Of a stretch of 64,000 nucleotides of DNA, positions 48,707 to 61,408 are shown piece by piece. Origin of the DNA: Dipylidium caninum. Its lineage: Eukaryota; Platyhelminthes; Cestoda; Cyclophyllidea; Dipylidiidae. The stretch spans positions 62,001 through 126,000 of the forward strand of contig QEYB01001013.1 in assembly GCA_017562135.1 (NCBI GenBank), written 5' to 3'. The notes beneath the pieces are model-generated. The model saw only the letters and a list, made by a program, of their open reading frames with translations. It did no database searches and had not been told where the DNA came from. The first letter of the stretch is position 1. Each line of letters starts with the position of its first letter. The translations under genes were made by a program, and so were the position numbers.

Positions 48707-51700
48707 GGATATTGAGACCGTGTCGTTAACTGTCACACGCATTGATAACATTTACTCCCTAGACTGATCCGTTTCGTATCACGGGGAGATGCGGTCCTTT
48801 AACTTCAGACACTTCAAAATTCCTAGGTTAAGAGTTCCTCCCCTCTCTTTTAGTCTTGTCCTACGTTTTTTTATTCATAGTCTTGTCCCTTCATAGATGA
48901 TAGAGTATTACAACTTGGTCGGATCATTAACTTTTCCTTAACAATCTAGTCAAGTTCTTCAGCTCACCGAGGAGAGCTTTCAAACTCGGTAGATTTGGCC
49001 ACAGCTAGTATAGTAATGTCTAGACATTTGAGTGGATAAAGGTGTCCGTTTAGCATCTGAGTATGCTAACATACACGCACCAATTTGATATACATCGCTT
49101 CGTCGTATTTTCAGCTGTTGGCAAATTGGAAAGGCTAAGAAGAGGGGGAATTGTCCGTTACAATGTAAATGCGTCTATAGCTGAGAGTGTGCGGGGGTTG
49201 GAGTTTGAGAAAGTCATTATAATTGCTTCCCCGTTCTGGAGCCCTCCTCCAATCCACTCTCCCCACGCCACCATTGCCACTGGGCGTTGTTGCTGCCAGG
49301 CCCCCTCATAGCGGGAAAGGCAATTATGTTCACTGCAGCGTCGAATAGTTACATCTGCTCCCAGCGAACAATTATTATCCCGGGTATAAAAGCTCATACT
49401 CGGGTGTGTGCTGCGTCGTACTCGGTGCCGTGCAAGCTCTAGAGGCTCTAACTCAAAATCCATTTCTATAATCAGTTCATGCGTTTTGCTTTTTGCGGTC
49501 TGACTACGGAAATTTTCGAGAGTCGGCGGCTGGTCACGCTCCTAGGGCCTCTATTTGGCATAGTTTCTTCTGGCTAGGTAATTATTCTTCTTCGGTGAAC
49601 GACAATCTCCATCAATTTTTTACCAATAGCATCTATAGCCTGATGAAATAGTGTGATTTGTGTATCCATTGCCCCTAGAATATTTGCTAATTAACTTTCA
49701 AAAAACTCAATGAAAATAGAAAGGTGAAATTTATCCAAATCGCCATAGATTACGCCAGTCTGAATCAGCTGGATAACCTATAATTAACCGGGATGTTGCG
49801 GGCGCATGTCAGCCCCTGTCCTCACTACCTCGCTCTTTCCTTCCCTTCACATTCTCCACTCGCCTACCCTAGTCCAGTTAGGTCCCTGTCCGACTCAGAG
49901 ACCCAGCGTTGCCACCACCGTTCTCGTTTTCCGTCCCAACCCCCTTCTCACATCCTCCACCTTAGGCCCTGCTCAATAGTAGGTGACTATTTTTTTGCCA
50001 CTGCTCCACATCCCAGTTCCCTTGTTGGGTTGCTCTGATTTTCGTTCGACTTGATCCTGTACTTATACTCTACCTGCCTTTTAGCGTAGTTGACTAGTCG
50101 AATAGGCCACAAATAAGTTGAGTTGCCTTACACACCTAGACCGAAATGATTTGATTTTTTGTTAGTCCCGCCCGCAAACACGTTCCTACATACCTCCCCC
50201 GCCCTCCAAATTCGGTGGTCAGGTCGCCTTCTCCTTTGATAGGTGAATGCGTGATTTCCCTAATTCAAGATTGTCTTTGACTCAAAGCTGTTGCACAAAA
50301 TTTTCCGCCTAATTAAAGACTAAGGAGAGACAATTAAGGGGGTGCTTGGATGGATGGGTGGGTGAAGGGCACGGAGAGGGGAGAGGAGAAGGAGAGCGTA
50401 GTAACTTAACTTATATACAGGAGAAAAAACAAGTGTACCACTGCGATGTAGAAAGAAAAAAGGACAGAGGAGGGCTCCTAGCTCCATCTGAAACTGGAGG
50501 CTTTACATAAATAAAAAACTGTCGAGACGGAAAACAAGAAATATGGCGTTATGTTGACATAGCAACGAAAGCCACTTAATGAACACTACTTTGTGTCAGG
50601 TCCAGTAATTCACCGTTTCTCCCACCTCCACCGCTTGCAGCCCCCCTCTCTTACCTCTCCTCGATATTCCCCGACTCCACTGGCGAGAGTCATATTCCCC
50701 GCTTATGCAACATTGTCTCCTTTGTTCTCTTTCTGCGTGTTCAAATTTATCTCCCCTTTTATTTGATTAATCATGCCAAATTTTATGTTTACTGTGAGTT
50801 CTGTAAACCGGAAGTTGGTGATTATGCCGTATGCGTTTATTGGTGAAAAATAGTTAACATCGCGCCATGAATAAACTTTGGGATAATTTTCTGAGTTCGG
50901 AAGCCCGTTAAAGGGAAGAGAATGTACCAACGTGTTCGGGCTTAGGTGGCCTAAGAGATGGGCATCACGCCTCTCGCGCAGCCGGGCGAGTTGGCGGCCG
51001 CCTCTCCGACTCGGAATGTTGAAGGGAACCTGGCAGAGTGGCGTTAAACTCCGAAACGACAGATGCTACATACCCTGTCTGAGGATGAAACTAACATAGG
51101 AGTACAGGTTGGAGCTCAGGAAGAGTGAGGAGATGTAGGGGGCTAATGGAGGGGTGAGGGAGGCCATGTTGGGCGAAATCGTATTTAGCTTGTTTTTGCT
51201 TTGATTAAAGACCGGATGTACACGTGGGTGCTCAAACTACACACCAGATGGTGGCAGGTTGAAATGCTGCACAGATGGAAAGTGACGCGGCGTACCCATT
51301 GTACCTCGCTTTTCACCCTGAAATGGGGCCTTGAACACCCCGAGTGCACTCGACTGAATGGAGGAAGACGTGAGCATTTTGTGGGGGGGGGGGAAATGAG
51401 GTATGGGAAATCGTAGCGTTGAAGTAAAATTATTATGTTTATTCAAAAAACCCTCATTTGCAAGGTGCGATTTTAAACGCCATCAATCCCCTTTTTTCTT
51501 CCTTATGATTGCTGTCAGGGAGGGATAGTTTGACGAAAGGATTGCTATTTTGTTGACTGCAATAGTATTTTTGATTTTATAAATCTTAAAACATTATTTT
51601 GTCGTTTTGTCCCCAAACGCAACTTGAATTTATTTGTTAGTTAATGAAAATCAATTGAAACTAATAAAACCGTTAATGAGTGGATGAGTGTGAACCTAGT

Positions 51701-51979
51701 AATTAGGATGTCGAGGCTTCTCAACATCCCCTGAGCCTGCCATCAGGGCTAGACGTATCGTCAAAATTTTTCACCAATCACGGATAAGCCTGATTCGGCC
51801 GGCTTTAGCATACACTTTTGATTGGAGCGTTCCCTCTGTGTACTGACTTATTGGCAGAGTGACGCACTCGCACCTCCGCACACCGGCTATATTATCCCAC
51901 AGACAGTTCGCGGCGATTCATAGCGAAATTGAAGCCGTTTCGAAGTAGACTTAAGAACGGTGATTCTAGAGTACTGGAC
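48707..51979. other. Gene-free 3.3 kb upstream of the DLX gene
   Basis: No coding exon recognised on either strand; overlapping short frames at 49063-49463 and 49793-50038 show no family features. The region has G-rich and C-rich tracts, including a run of 11 G at 51383-51393. It is the largest empty stretch in the window and lies directly upstream of a developmental homeobox gene, so cis-regulatory content is likely, though no specific site is recognised. Confidence 0.45.
51383..51393 (+). repeat. Poly-G run
   Basis: Eleven consecutive G residues. Similar runs are at 55035-55046 and 56213-56222, all around the DLX gene. Confidence 0.9.
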
Positions 51980-54900
51980 ATGGCCAATGAGAGGATAGGA
52001 ATTCACAGAATGAATGAGCATACCAATGGCGTACAATCACCTTGTGTCAACGCTCAAGATGTGTCAATTCCTTCCAATGGACATTTCCCCTTTCCGGATA
52101 TCCTATCTACTATGTCGACCGCCTCACCGATAGGCGAAGAAAATAATGAATTCCCGAATGGCCCATCCAGGAACTTTTTGGATGACATAAACCTCCCAGC
52201 AGACAATCTCTTTCATCCATCTGATCGTGTTGCTCCTTTCACCCATCAGTATGCCACACATCAGCCTACTCACCTAAACGGCAGCCAGACAATTCTTGAT
52301 GTGTATCATCCTTACACGATCCCCTCAATTACAACAACCAATTATGAGGGTGCTGTTATCTCGCAACAAATACCTCTCACTAACCCTGTTGCCTTACCTG
52401 CTGTCTACAATACTATCTACTATGGTAATAATAATTACTCTGAGGACATTCCAACCCGGTATATCCTCACTCCGGTGCAGGAGACTAGAGGCTCTACCTC
52501 GCCAATGTCGCAGGAGGAACTAGTGTTACACTCCACCTATCATGACAGTTTAAATATGTCTCAAGATGCTGTCACGCCGACTACCGGAGTAACCAATCTC
52601 TCTACCAGTCCCCATGAGTACACTTCGGAGAGACTATTGGCATCGTCAGCAACGGGATCAGTGGTAGATTCGGTTGGAAGTGGACAAGGTAAGAGCATAT
52701 GAGTGTACATGCATATGCACAGAATAGGCAAATAATCTACTTTTCGCAGTTATCCGCATTGCCTCATCAAAATACTGGCCTTATTTGTATCAACACGTTA
52801 TGGTATTTCCAGAAACCAACCGGGGATTGGGAAATAGGCGGAAACCGCGGAAACCTCGAACCATATATACACCAATTCAATTGGAGAGGCTCAACAGTAG
52901 ATTTGCCAAATCCAAGTACCTCAACCTCTCTGAACGTGCCCAGTTAGCTAGTGATCTTGGCTTAACACAGACACAGGTGAGTTGGAGTATATCTTCACTC
53001 TTTCATAATGCCCACAAGGCCGCATTTATGGCTAGTTGACAAGGCCCTCGGACCCGGCGCTGGAGACCCGATGGGCGAGACGGTAGAATGACATAGGTTT
53101 TAGTTAAAAAGGGTGCTACCACTTGTCTGTTACATGATTATTGATTGACGTCTTTGAGAGAGTTATCTTGCCCCGAAAAAGAACTTTTGGCCATGTTGAG
53201 CGTAAACACTTTTGCGGATGATTTCACCAAAGTGAATGAGATATGAGGGGGAAGAGTTAACTTTGATGCTCCCTTTTACTGGGCGAGAGGAAGGGCAAAG
53301 AGAGAGGGTGTGCCGTCAAGACTTCTCATTCGCTCTCACGAGCATAGAAGCATTCTCGCGCAGATGGAGAGCCAATCTGTCATCGGGTCACTTTATGCCA
53401 CTCACCCTATTCATGGTTGTCAGACTTCCCACCTTTAGGTAAGTGTATAAAAATTGGCCAGGGTAAGACCCCTAGACGCAGAGGTAGTACAAACCGTTTC
53501 GTTCACTTTGTGCCTCTCGAAGGCATCAAATAGTGGCAATTTAATGTCCTCTCACCTTAATTACTGCCTATTCATTGGGCACTTACCCGCTCACTCTCTC
53601 ACACAGAGGGAGGGTGAGAGGGAGGGGGGAAGGGAGGGGGTTTAATATGAAACCTGCAAAATATGGCCATAAACTTGTGTTTCCAACTCTCCCTAAAACC
53701 TATAATTATCAGAGCAGTAAGCGGAGAACAATTACTCCTCGAGGCCGTGATCCAAGAGTTTGAATTCACTTGCGCCTATTACAATATCGACTACCTCCGC
53801 GTACGCAACGCCGGGGAGGGATTGAAGGAAAGAGAGATAACCAGAACACAGATAGTGGATTTGAGAGAAATGAAATTAAGCTGAACAGGTCAATAAGAGA
53901 GGGATTGGGATGGAGACAGTTTACACCTGATTTGTGGTTAGTCACTTAGCCTTGTTGCCCCTCCTTTCACCGCTTCTCTTCTGTGTATATAATTACTGAG
54001 GCAGTAAGCGACTTGAAGAGCACGTGAAATTTCCCACTCACCCTCCCTTTGGCTGTCTTGTGAACAAAAGCGGACGGGTAGCAGAGTAGAGGAGGAGGTG
54101 GAGGCCTGCATATCCGCCCGACCGCTCGTCTACCCGCCTGCCTGCATGTGTGTGCGTGAGTGCGTGCGTGGATGCGCATATGTGCGCAAGAGAGTGTGCG
54201 TTGTTGAGACTGGACCTCTATGGTGAGGCATTTTACATACACACTTGTTCGAGGCCTGTAATTATCTTTCTTCCTCTGCCTCCGCGCATCTTCGTGAGGC
54301 GGGGGGTGGGAGTGAGGCGGATGGTGAGCTGGTGGGGTATGTAGGCGGGGAGGGAAAATGGGAGGAATTTGAAGAAGCGCGGAGGTTGTGGTGGGTGGGA
54401 GTAACGATGACCAAAGAATGCCCACCATCACCACCGCCACAACAAGCTCAAAAGCGTTTGGCCATAGGTAATTCTTACCTTTCCCTCGAGAACTTATTTT
54501 TGCCCTATCTCCGCTATGATTTGTCAGTCTGGAGAAAGAGCAAACAACGAGACAGTAACGCCCTCCTATTTGTATTGAGTGCGCCAGGGCAAATGGGTGG
54601 ATAATTTACGCTCCGAAACATGATTTACAAGAGGAGGAGAGGCAGGGTGTGTTTGTGTATGCGTGTGTGTATCCACGAGAACCCATGTGTCTTTGATCTA
54701 CCTTGCGTTTATGTGCATCCGAGTGTTCACACACCCACAACACGACTCTTTCAACAATCAATTCGCTCATACGCACATTCACTTAGAGAGTTCATTTATC
54801 CACTTTCCTTTTTGCTATTCAAGGTCAAAATTTGGTTCCAAAATCGCCGCTCCAAGCTGAAGAAGCGTGGAGTTCAGATTACTGACAATTCCGACGGGAG

Positions 54901-55893
54901 TTCAAATAATCCCGAAGAGTCCAGAACCGAAACTGTAGGTGATTTCATACTCCTTTGGAAACAGGTCAATTCATTTAGGATAAACAACTTACATACTGAC
55001 AAAAATGAGACATCGCAGACATAAGTGGGAAGAAGGGGGGGGGGGGAGAGCATACGATTGATAGTTAGAATATCAACACTCCAAAATTTTAATGTTTCAC
55101 AATGAAGTAGTTGCTGGGACGACGAAAGTGTTGCCTTGAGGCATTTATTCCTATTTGTCCCAATGCCTTCCTCTCAGCAGAAAAAGCTTTAATTACTGCT
55201 TTTCGACGCTTTCAGACAAGCGATGAACAGAATTCTCAGTGCACAATTCCGCGGGCCAGCAGCACGGAGTCCGTAAATGGCTACAGCAATCTCCAAGGCA
55301 ATAACTGTCCCGACTCCTCCCAAAACTGGAATTATGCAGAGCGTCCGAGTCCAACGCTGGCGGAGATGAGGACTGACTTTAGTGATATGAGCAGGTCGAA
55401 TGAGCAGGTGATGCCACATCCTGTGCAGACAATGGCCATGAATTATTCTGCCGCGTCCCACGCCATGTCCACCTCCATACGCCCAACCTCGAATGGGGGG
55501 CTCGCGGATGGCTGTGCCAGTTACTTTCAACCGTCAGCCACAAATATCGATTCCAGCCTCCCCCGCGGCAACTTTGAGTGGCAGCCGGGCGACGGAATGG
55601 TACCACCAAGACACGATGGCAATTCAACTTTGAGATCGGCCTGGAATTCCTCGGCTCGGAGTACTCAATCGCAAGTTGTGAGATCTCACGTCGTGAACCT
55701 CTATCCTTGCTCGCACCGGTCCCCACCTCCGGCCCCGCAGCATCCGCCCTCCTACCCTCCACAATGGCTCAGTGGAGATACAACTTACCCACAGTTGGTC
55801 TCAACAGATATATCAGCCTCATATAATTATTCCCATGCCTACGGTAATACCGCTTGGCAAGGTCACACGGAGGCACTGGAAACGGACTATTAA
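51980..55893 (+). CDS. DLX: Distal-less (DLX) homeobox transcription factor
   Basis: Homeodomain protein of the Distal-less/DLX class. Four exons fit: 51980-52688, 52813-52976, 54824-54954 (approximate 3' edge) and 55216-55893. ATG 51980 ([17 protein letters not shown]) is chosen because the frame continues to the first donor with the right phase. The N-terminal exon is rich in Asn, Thr, Pro and Ser. The homeodomain starts [19 protein letters not shown], continues with [14 protein letters not shown], and after a 1.85 kb intron reads [15 protein letters not shown]. The intron between residues 44 and 45 (Gln|Val) is a frequent homeobox intron site. RKPRTIY and the [18 protein letters not shown] segment are typical of DLX and separate it from NK or MSX classes. 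The C-terminal exon is Ser/Pro/Tyr-rich. Downstream and upstream stretches are gene-free. Confidence 0.92.
55035..55046 (+). repeat. Poly-G run inside the DLX gene
   Basis: Twelve consecutive G residues in the intron between the third and fourth DLX exons. Confidence 0.9.
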
Positions 55894-58249
55894 ACGGGTG
55901 ACTTTGTGATGTTTCACAAAGTGAAAATGTAAAGAAACCTCAGTTTTTTTTACTGTATGTCCTACCTATATGTACATAGCTATGCCAAATTAACAAGAAA
56001 ATAGACTACTAAAAAATCCTGACACCTCGGTACCGCGTGAGACCACTTTTTTCATTAGCCTCTTGTCCGCGTGCCACGTACGTCGGTGACCTGACTCAAG
56101 GGACAGGGGGAGGGGAGTATGACAAGGATGGTCATGCTCGTAGTTGCCACCCGAGTGGCCGGAGTGACACGCGGTTGCGATGCCGAGGGCGGCGGAAAGG
56201 CTAGAGTTCAGTGGGGGGGGGGTGTTAGATCTGGTGGGGTGAGGTCAAGTCGTCATTAAGTCCATCCTTGCCTGGCGAAACACGAGAAAAAAACAAATAC
56301 ATTAACTGACGTGTTAAAGTACACTTAGCATATAGGCTGCAGAATGGAAGGTACCGTGCTTTGACAGCAAATCTCGGCCTGAATGAGTACTTCGGTAGTG
56401 TTGGAAATTGGTGGCTTGAGGGGTGGAGGAGGAGTGGGATGGAGCGGGAGGTTATGAAGGGAAGGGAAGCAAAAAGGATGGGAGGGGGAGGGCGGGAAAG
56501 TCAAATTAACTTTGTAGGACCTAACAAAAGATGGCCTTCCATTCTCTTTCTCCAACCATTGGGTGATAAAGACTAATAATTGAGGCAATAAATGCGGGAA
56601 TAAAGCACCTTCTCCCACATACACGTACACATGCAGCTGAGGAAGTTGGAGAAGTAAAGGCACATCTGCCCAAGAGCCTGTCGTTTGTGTGTAAAAATGG
56701 CGAGATGAGGGTGCTCGTAAGTGTACGGTTGGAAGATGCGTATGAAGAGTCGAAGCGGATCGGAGGAAATTACCAATCCCTGTAAGGTGGGGTGAATCGA
56801 GGAGTTCAAACGAAAAAATGGTAGGACATGGTAGCCAGGAATTAGGTAGGCGGTAAGATAGCACACCTTGGAAGGGAGCCACCCTCCAATCAGTGACATC
56901 TATTCTCTGTACAACCCACCTAACGAGCTACACTAGTTTCGCAGATAACAATGACGCAATTTTGAATTTCATTTACGACACTTACGTTCGTGCATTGTTC
57001 TCCAGCGAGATTTATTTCTTTCTCCAGATTTAACGCCTTACACACCAGGTCAAGGTCATGAATTCGTCATAACGTGTCAAGAAATGTCAAGTAGGACACG
57101 TCACGTCGATTGAACGTTGGTTCGCTTATACAGTGCGTCTCCCCGAATTTAAATAAATTGTTTTCCTCATTAATTAGGTATGACAATCCATTGAACGCAT
57201 GGAACAGTATGGAAGTTTACGGCAATATTTCGTCTTTAATCACCCCAAGACGGCAATAAATGGTAATTTTATGAACGCGGTTGGTTAGTGACACAGTTTA
57301 ATAAGTATATACTTCCTACTTATTATATATAAATAGATATTATTTAATAGGGCGGATGATTATTTTACAAACTTATTAACTAAAGGAAGGAGAGCGTTTT
57401 GAGCAGCCTAAGACCAGAAATAACTCCACGCGTCAATACTGACTAAATCGGTATTTCGAATATATGTTGGTGTTCCTGATATTATGGCCGAACTTAGTTA
57501 ACCGCCGTGGTTGACAATATGATACGAAGATTTTATGTCAAAGTGATCCTCGTTTGACACATACCAAATTGGCGACGTCTCAAGCTGAGACAAGCTTTAC
57601 ATAACGAGTTTATTAACCACAGCCCATCTAGAAATTCAATAATAGCAAATCTCTTCTTTCTCACTTGCAAAAAGCAGTGAGATGTAAAAGGGCTGTAGAT
57701 TTGAGATTTCCCCTCCCATGCAGCTTCTCAAAAGTTGTTCGCCTGAGGAGGGACTCCTCTCTTCAGCTTGAATAAATTTCACTTTCGGTCTTAATAATAA
57801 TTGAGTAAATGGAAGAAATAAATGTTGCGTGTGGTTCTGACGCCTGCCGATATGGGTCATATATACAAATTCCTTTATCTCACTTCTCTTACGGATCAGG
57901 TAAAGTACCTAGAAGCCTCCAACGTGATCATTGTCACTTGCCACGACTTGTCGAGTCGGAGTATGATTACATGGCAAAATTAAAAAGTATGAGAACACAA
58001 TTACTTCATCGCATAAAAAATGAACTCGCGCTAACTTTCGTTTAAATGTTAATGTTTGTTTTACTTCTAGTTCGGACCATCGACTACGTGGGTGTATTGT
58101 ACAACTCCGATTGTTTACATCTTTCAGTGCATTTAATCAAAATTAACGAGCCACTTAACGAGTCCCAGAATGACTAAACAACATGTGCATTTCAAAAGTG
58201 AAAAAGACAAAGAGAGAGAGAGAGAGAGGAATGTTTGTCAGTGTCGGGG
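55894..58249. other. Gene-free region downstream of DLX
   Basis: No exon recognised. An open frame of 185 codons on the minus strand (56325-56882) is low-complexity Pro/Leu-rich, mirrors a G-rich plus strand, and has no domain. A frame at 57809 has an ATG and a nearby splice donor but no family resemblance. Confidence 0.4.
58211..58228 (+). repeat. (AG)n microsatellite
   Basis: Nine AG dinucleotides in a row, just beyond the stop codon of the minus-strand EGF gene. Confidence 0.9.
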
Positions 58250-58868
58250 TTAGACACCTCCAGCGTAGATGTGTTTTTCATTAACATGATCAGACTCTCC
58301 CGAGCTGCGGAATCGACTACGGTTTATCACCATTAGGTCGTTGGCGGTGACCACGACTGGATCGCTGAACTTAGAGACCAGAAAGGTGGTACACGCTTCA
58401 TCGTAGTAATTGGGATAACAGATGCAAAGTTGCTCTTCAACTAAATCCCCATCCTCGTTCCGGCCTTTGCGTTGCACGCAGCGACCATGCGAACAGGCCG
58501 GTGTTCCGTTCGGACACTCCGAGATTGCCACACGGCTGGGAATTATTAGAAAAATTGCAAATCAGAGATACTGCTTATCTACAGACATTGATTCTCAAAG
58601 TCACACACACAGTTGTGTTTTCATACACAGTGAGAAAACAGAGTTGGAATGCGAATGTAAATTGAAATCTCGTTTTGATGTGATGCCTTGATATCCTAAA
58701 CAGTCACACAATACAGAGATTAGTAGCAGGGGTTATATGCATTAAAACGTCAAAAGAAGAAATGAAGGACAAATGGTTTGAATAACCAATGCTGCCCTAC
58801 CTGTTGGCTGAGTAGAGACAGAATACAATGGTGATTAGAGTGAGTATTTGCGCGGTCAAGGCGGCCAT
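58250..58868 (-). CDS. Small secreted single-EGF protein, copy 1
   Basis: Two exons, 58868-58801 and 58535-58250, give 117 residues. Exon 1 is a signal peptide (MAALTAQILTLITIVFCLYS). Exon 2 carries one EGF-like domain with six Cys: SECPNGTPACSHGRC, then CICYPNYYDEAC (the C-x-C-x8-C end of EGF). A tail with VVVTANDLMVINRSRF and an acidic end lacks a membrane segment, so the protein should be secreted. It is homologous to the gene at 60431-60936 along its whole length, with the intron in the same place and phase and first coding exons of equal size (68 bases). An EGF-receptor ligand is one possibility; an undescribed helminth secreted family is another. Confidence 0.85.
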
Positions 58869-58916
58869 GAGGAGGAGAAATGATACGCGGTGAATGAAAT
58901 GACAGCGTAATCTCAG

Positions 58917-58928
58917 ACCTTTATGTAC
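58917..58928 (-). promoter_or_regulatory. TATA-like box of EGF gene copy 1
   Basis: On the minus strand this reads TACATAAAGGT, 49-60 bases upstream of the ATG. It mirrors the TATAAGG box before copy 2. Motif and position only. Confidence 0.4.
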
Positions 58929-60386
58929 CTCGCGGTTGCACATACGCACGCACATACGCACGATCCACGTGATCAACGGGCAAGGCTCTGAACCCTGTCC
59001 TTTTCATGACGCTGGCGTAGGCAAGAATTTTCGATGTGTGGCCTATAAGACAGAACTTATACATTATATAATAACATAATTGGTAGTGTCAAGCTCACTC
59101 TTTGACTTAAATTGGCGACTTACACTCATTACGATAACTGTCCCACTACACATGTTGGTAATGAATAGTCCGGTAGGTAATCACATCACAGATACACATA
59201 GATGTACGCAGCACATACCAAGCGACGAACTTTTGTATTGCCAACTCGGCAATTTTCACATCAAATTGCCTTACACCATTACTGCATTATCATGAACTCG
59301 ATGCTGCTATTGATTATTAGAGGGCTAAAAAAGTAGTGACCACAACTATGCCACAGGGGACATGGGTAAAAAAATAATAAATAAAAAGGAGAGTCACGTT
59401 TGCAGACAGAGGTGTTAGCTAATATGTGCTCCATTGTGTGAATTCTTTTTCAGAAATCAACTCTTGTCCGCGAAACGACAGTTCACAACTTTGTATCCAG
59501 TTAAACGAATTAGCTGGCAACTTTTGACGCCTTTTAATGGTAATATTATTGAAGTAGACTGTAGGATGCCGTAATTAACAATCCGATGCGTGTAATGGAT
59601 GCAACCGAGGGAAGCTTTGGTGGGAAGACCGCGTGGACCGTGTGGCCACTATTAATAACTGGTGGCCAGCCACGCCAACGTGCTAATAAAATAATATAAA
59701 TTAGCCTTTCCAAGGTAACATTACTCGATAGGTGAGGAATAAAAGTATTCTGTTTCGAAACCAGTTAATGAATATACTGAACAAAATAGAATTTTATCCA
59801 CGTAACGGGGGAGACCACCTATTTGGCAAGAATGTTCCTCATTGATTCAAAACATCCCTACTCCTTTAAATAAAGCAAATCTGAGTAATTAGTGATACGA
59901 TTTTGGGCTCGAAATTAATTAGCTGTCATTACAAGTTACCAATGGCTACTTCACCAATGGATGCAGGTTTTGTGTGGACTATGAAATATTGTGGACTTAT
60001 TAGTCATACATTTTAAGTTGCACTCGGTGGATTTTCTGACAAACCGAGATAAACTAGATGTTTTTTTTATAACCAATAGACTGTATGTATATATGAAACC
60101 AAAGTCATTTTTTAAAGTAGTACCATTAAAGGGCTGAATTCAGTGTGCGAATGTTGCTGTTATTTTGGTGTTCGCCTGTGCAATAACCATGTACAAGAAC
60201 CAATTGGAAAGCTTATTATTTGGCTGATATACACACATGAACTGGAATGCCAGCTGAGGGTGCATAGTTGTGTGTTAGGGACAAACAATACCAGTTGCGT
60301 CAAGTGCATCACTTCACGCCGTCCGTCGTAATGACCGGATAGTCATTTAACTGTTCGTTGTGTGGGCGTAGGCGAACTGAGAGGAA

Positions 60387-60393
60387 TATAAGG
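60387..60393 (+). promoter_or_regulatory. TATA box of EGF gene copy 2
   Basis: TATAAGG 38 bases upstream of the ATG at 60431, implying a very short leader. Motif and spacing only. Confidence 0.5.
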
Positions 60394-60430
60394 CGCGGCA
60401 TTCTTGAGTCACCTCATTTCTTCAGCTCTC

Positions 60431-60936
60431 ATGGCGTCAACTAACACCTCATTGCTGCTGGCCATCGCCATCACCTTAACGTTCCTCTCGGTCGAAAGGC
60501 AAGACGTATTCTGTGTAGTCGCTTTCTCGTTTCGCTTTAACTTCTGTTAATGTCATTTATTTTTTTGTGTGGAAAACTTTGTTTGTCTACGGGGTGGGGG
60601 AGAGTATCTCCACTAGACTCTTTCCTCGAGTAATTAACTGTATTATATTGCAGCCACCTAATAATCTCCGAGTGCCCCAGCGGTACCCCAAGTTGTTCTC
60701 ATGGTCGATGCATTCTGCGCACAGGATGGGATGATGAGGGTGGTGTAGTGTACGAACGGCGGTGTATCTGCGAGCGTCACTACTACGGCGAGGCGTGCAC
60801 GCTCTACGTTAATTCCGAATTCTCTAATCCCGAAGTTATAAGTGGTCAAGACATTTCCTTCCTCTCCCTTAACGATGTAGACGAGGAAGACTCAGAGGTG
60901 GTTCAACACGACCAATTTTCTGCACTTACCAAATAG
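60431..60936 (+). CDS. Small secreted single-EGF protein, copy 2
   Basis: Two exons, 60431-60498 and 60654-60936, give 116 residues. Exon 1 is a signal peptide (MASTNTSLLLAIAITLTFLS). Exon 2 reads ISECPSGTPSCSHGRC and then CICERHYYGEAC, six Cys in EGF spacing, followed by FSNPEVISGQDISF and an acidic tail. No membrane segment. The intron has a GC donor (GAA AG|GCAAGA); using the nearby GT (60506) would break the frame, while the GC site gives the same AG|C junction as copy 1. Its paralogue lies 1.6 kb away on the other strand, so the pair arose by an inverted duplication. Confidence 0.86.
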
Positions 60937-61408
60937 TTGTGGTCACCTCACCTTCATCGCGATAATCATGTTTTCATTTTTTTAAAGGAATATACGTCAT
61001 TACTTTAATAATTCTTCTTACTCTACAATGTCTGCCTGAGAGGCTGAGGATCTAAAGGGGGAGGAGTGAATATGTTCCTGATTCGGCTTCATTTGCAGCT
61101 GGGGAGAGGGCCGAGGCGACTAAGAGGTGAAAGGCTTCATCTTCAAAAGTAGACTGACCCCGGTGGATGTTGGCCTTACAGCGTATCAGCTGACAACTTT
61201 GCAAATGACATCACTCATCGTCGGCTAACGTCACCCTCGTCCACGAGCCTAATGCCGTTAATAGTAAAACAAGAAACAAATCCGTCTGCGACCCAAGTAT
61301 TATTATTAAAGACCAAATTTTAATTTTGCGCCAGGTGTAGAGGAAAAATTAAGGACCAGACCGTAAGTCCAGTCAGAGCCCGATGGAGGAGAGACGTACA
61401 AGTGTACA
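60937..61408. other. Short spacer between EGF copy 2 and the tegumental gene
   Basis: Converging 3' ends; nothing coding recognised. Confidence 0.45.

Larger units (their letters stand above)
58869..60430. other. Shared upstream region of the divergent EGF gene pair
   Basis: About 1.6 kb between the start codons of two head-to-head paralogues. TATA-like motifs lie near each end. No coding exon recognised; frames at 59080 and 60143 have no domain. Confidence 0.45.

Noticed and set aside
53967..54440. 157-codon open frame on the minus strand inside the DLX intron
   Set aside because: Low-complexity His/Pro/Thr stretch caused by G/T-rich repeats; lies inside the intron of a well-supported gene and has no domain.
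56325..56882. 185-codon open frame on the minus strand
   Set aside because: Pro/Leu/His-rich translation of a G-rich plus strand, no domain, overlapped by another frame of the same kind.
57809..58045. Open frame with ATG and a plausible splice donor (AG|GTAAAG at 57899)
   Set aside because: No matching downstream exon or family resemblance found.
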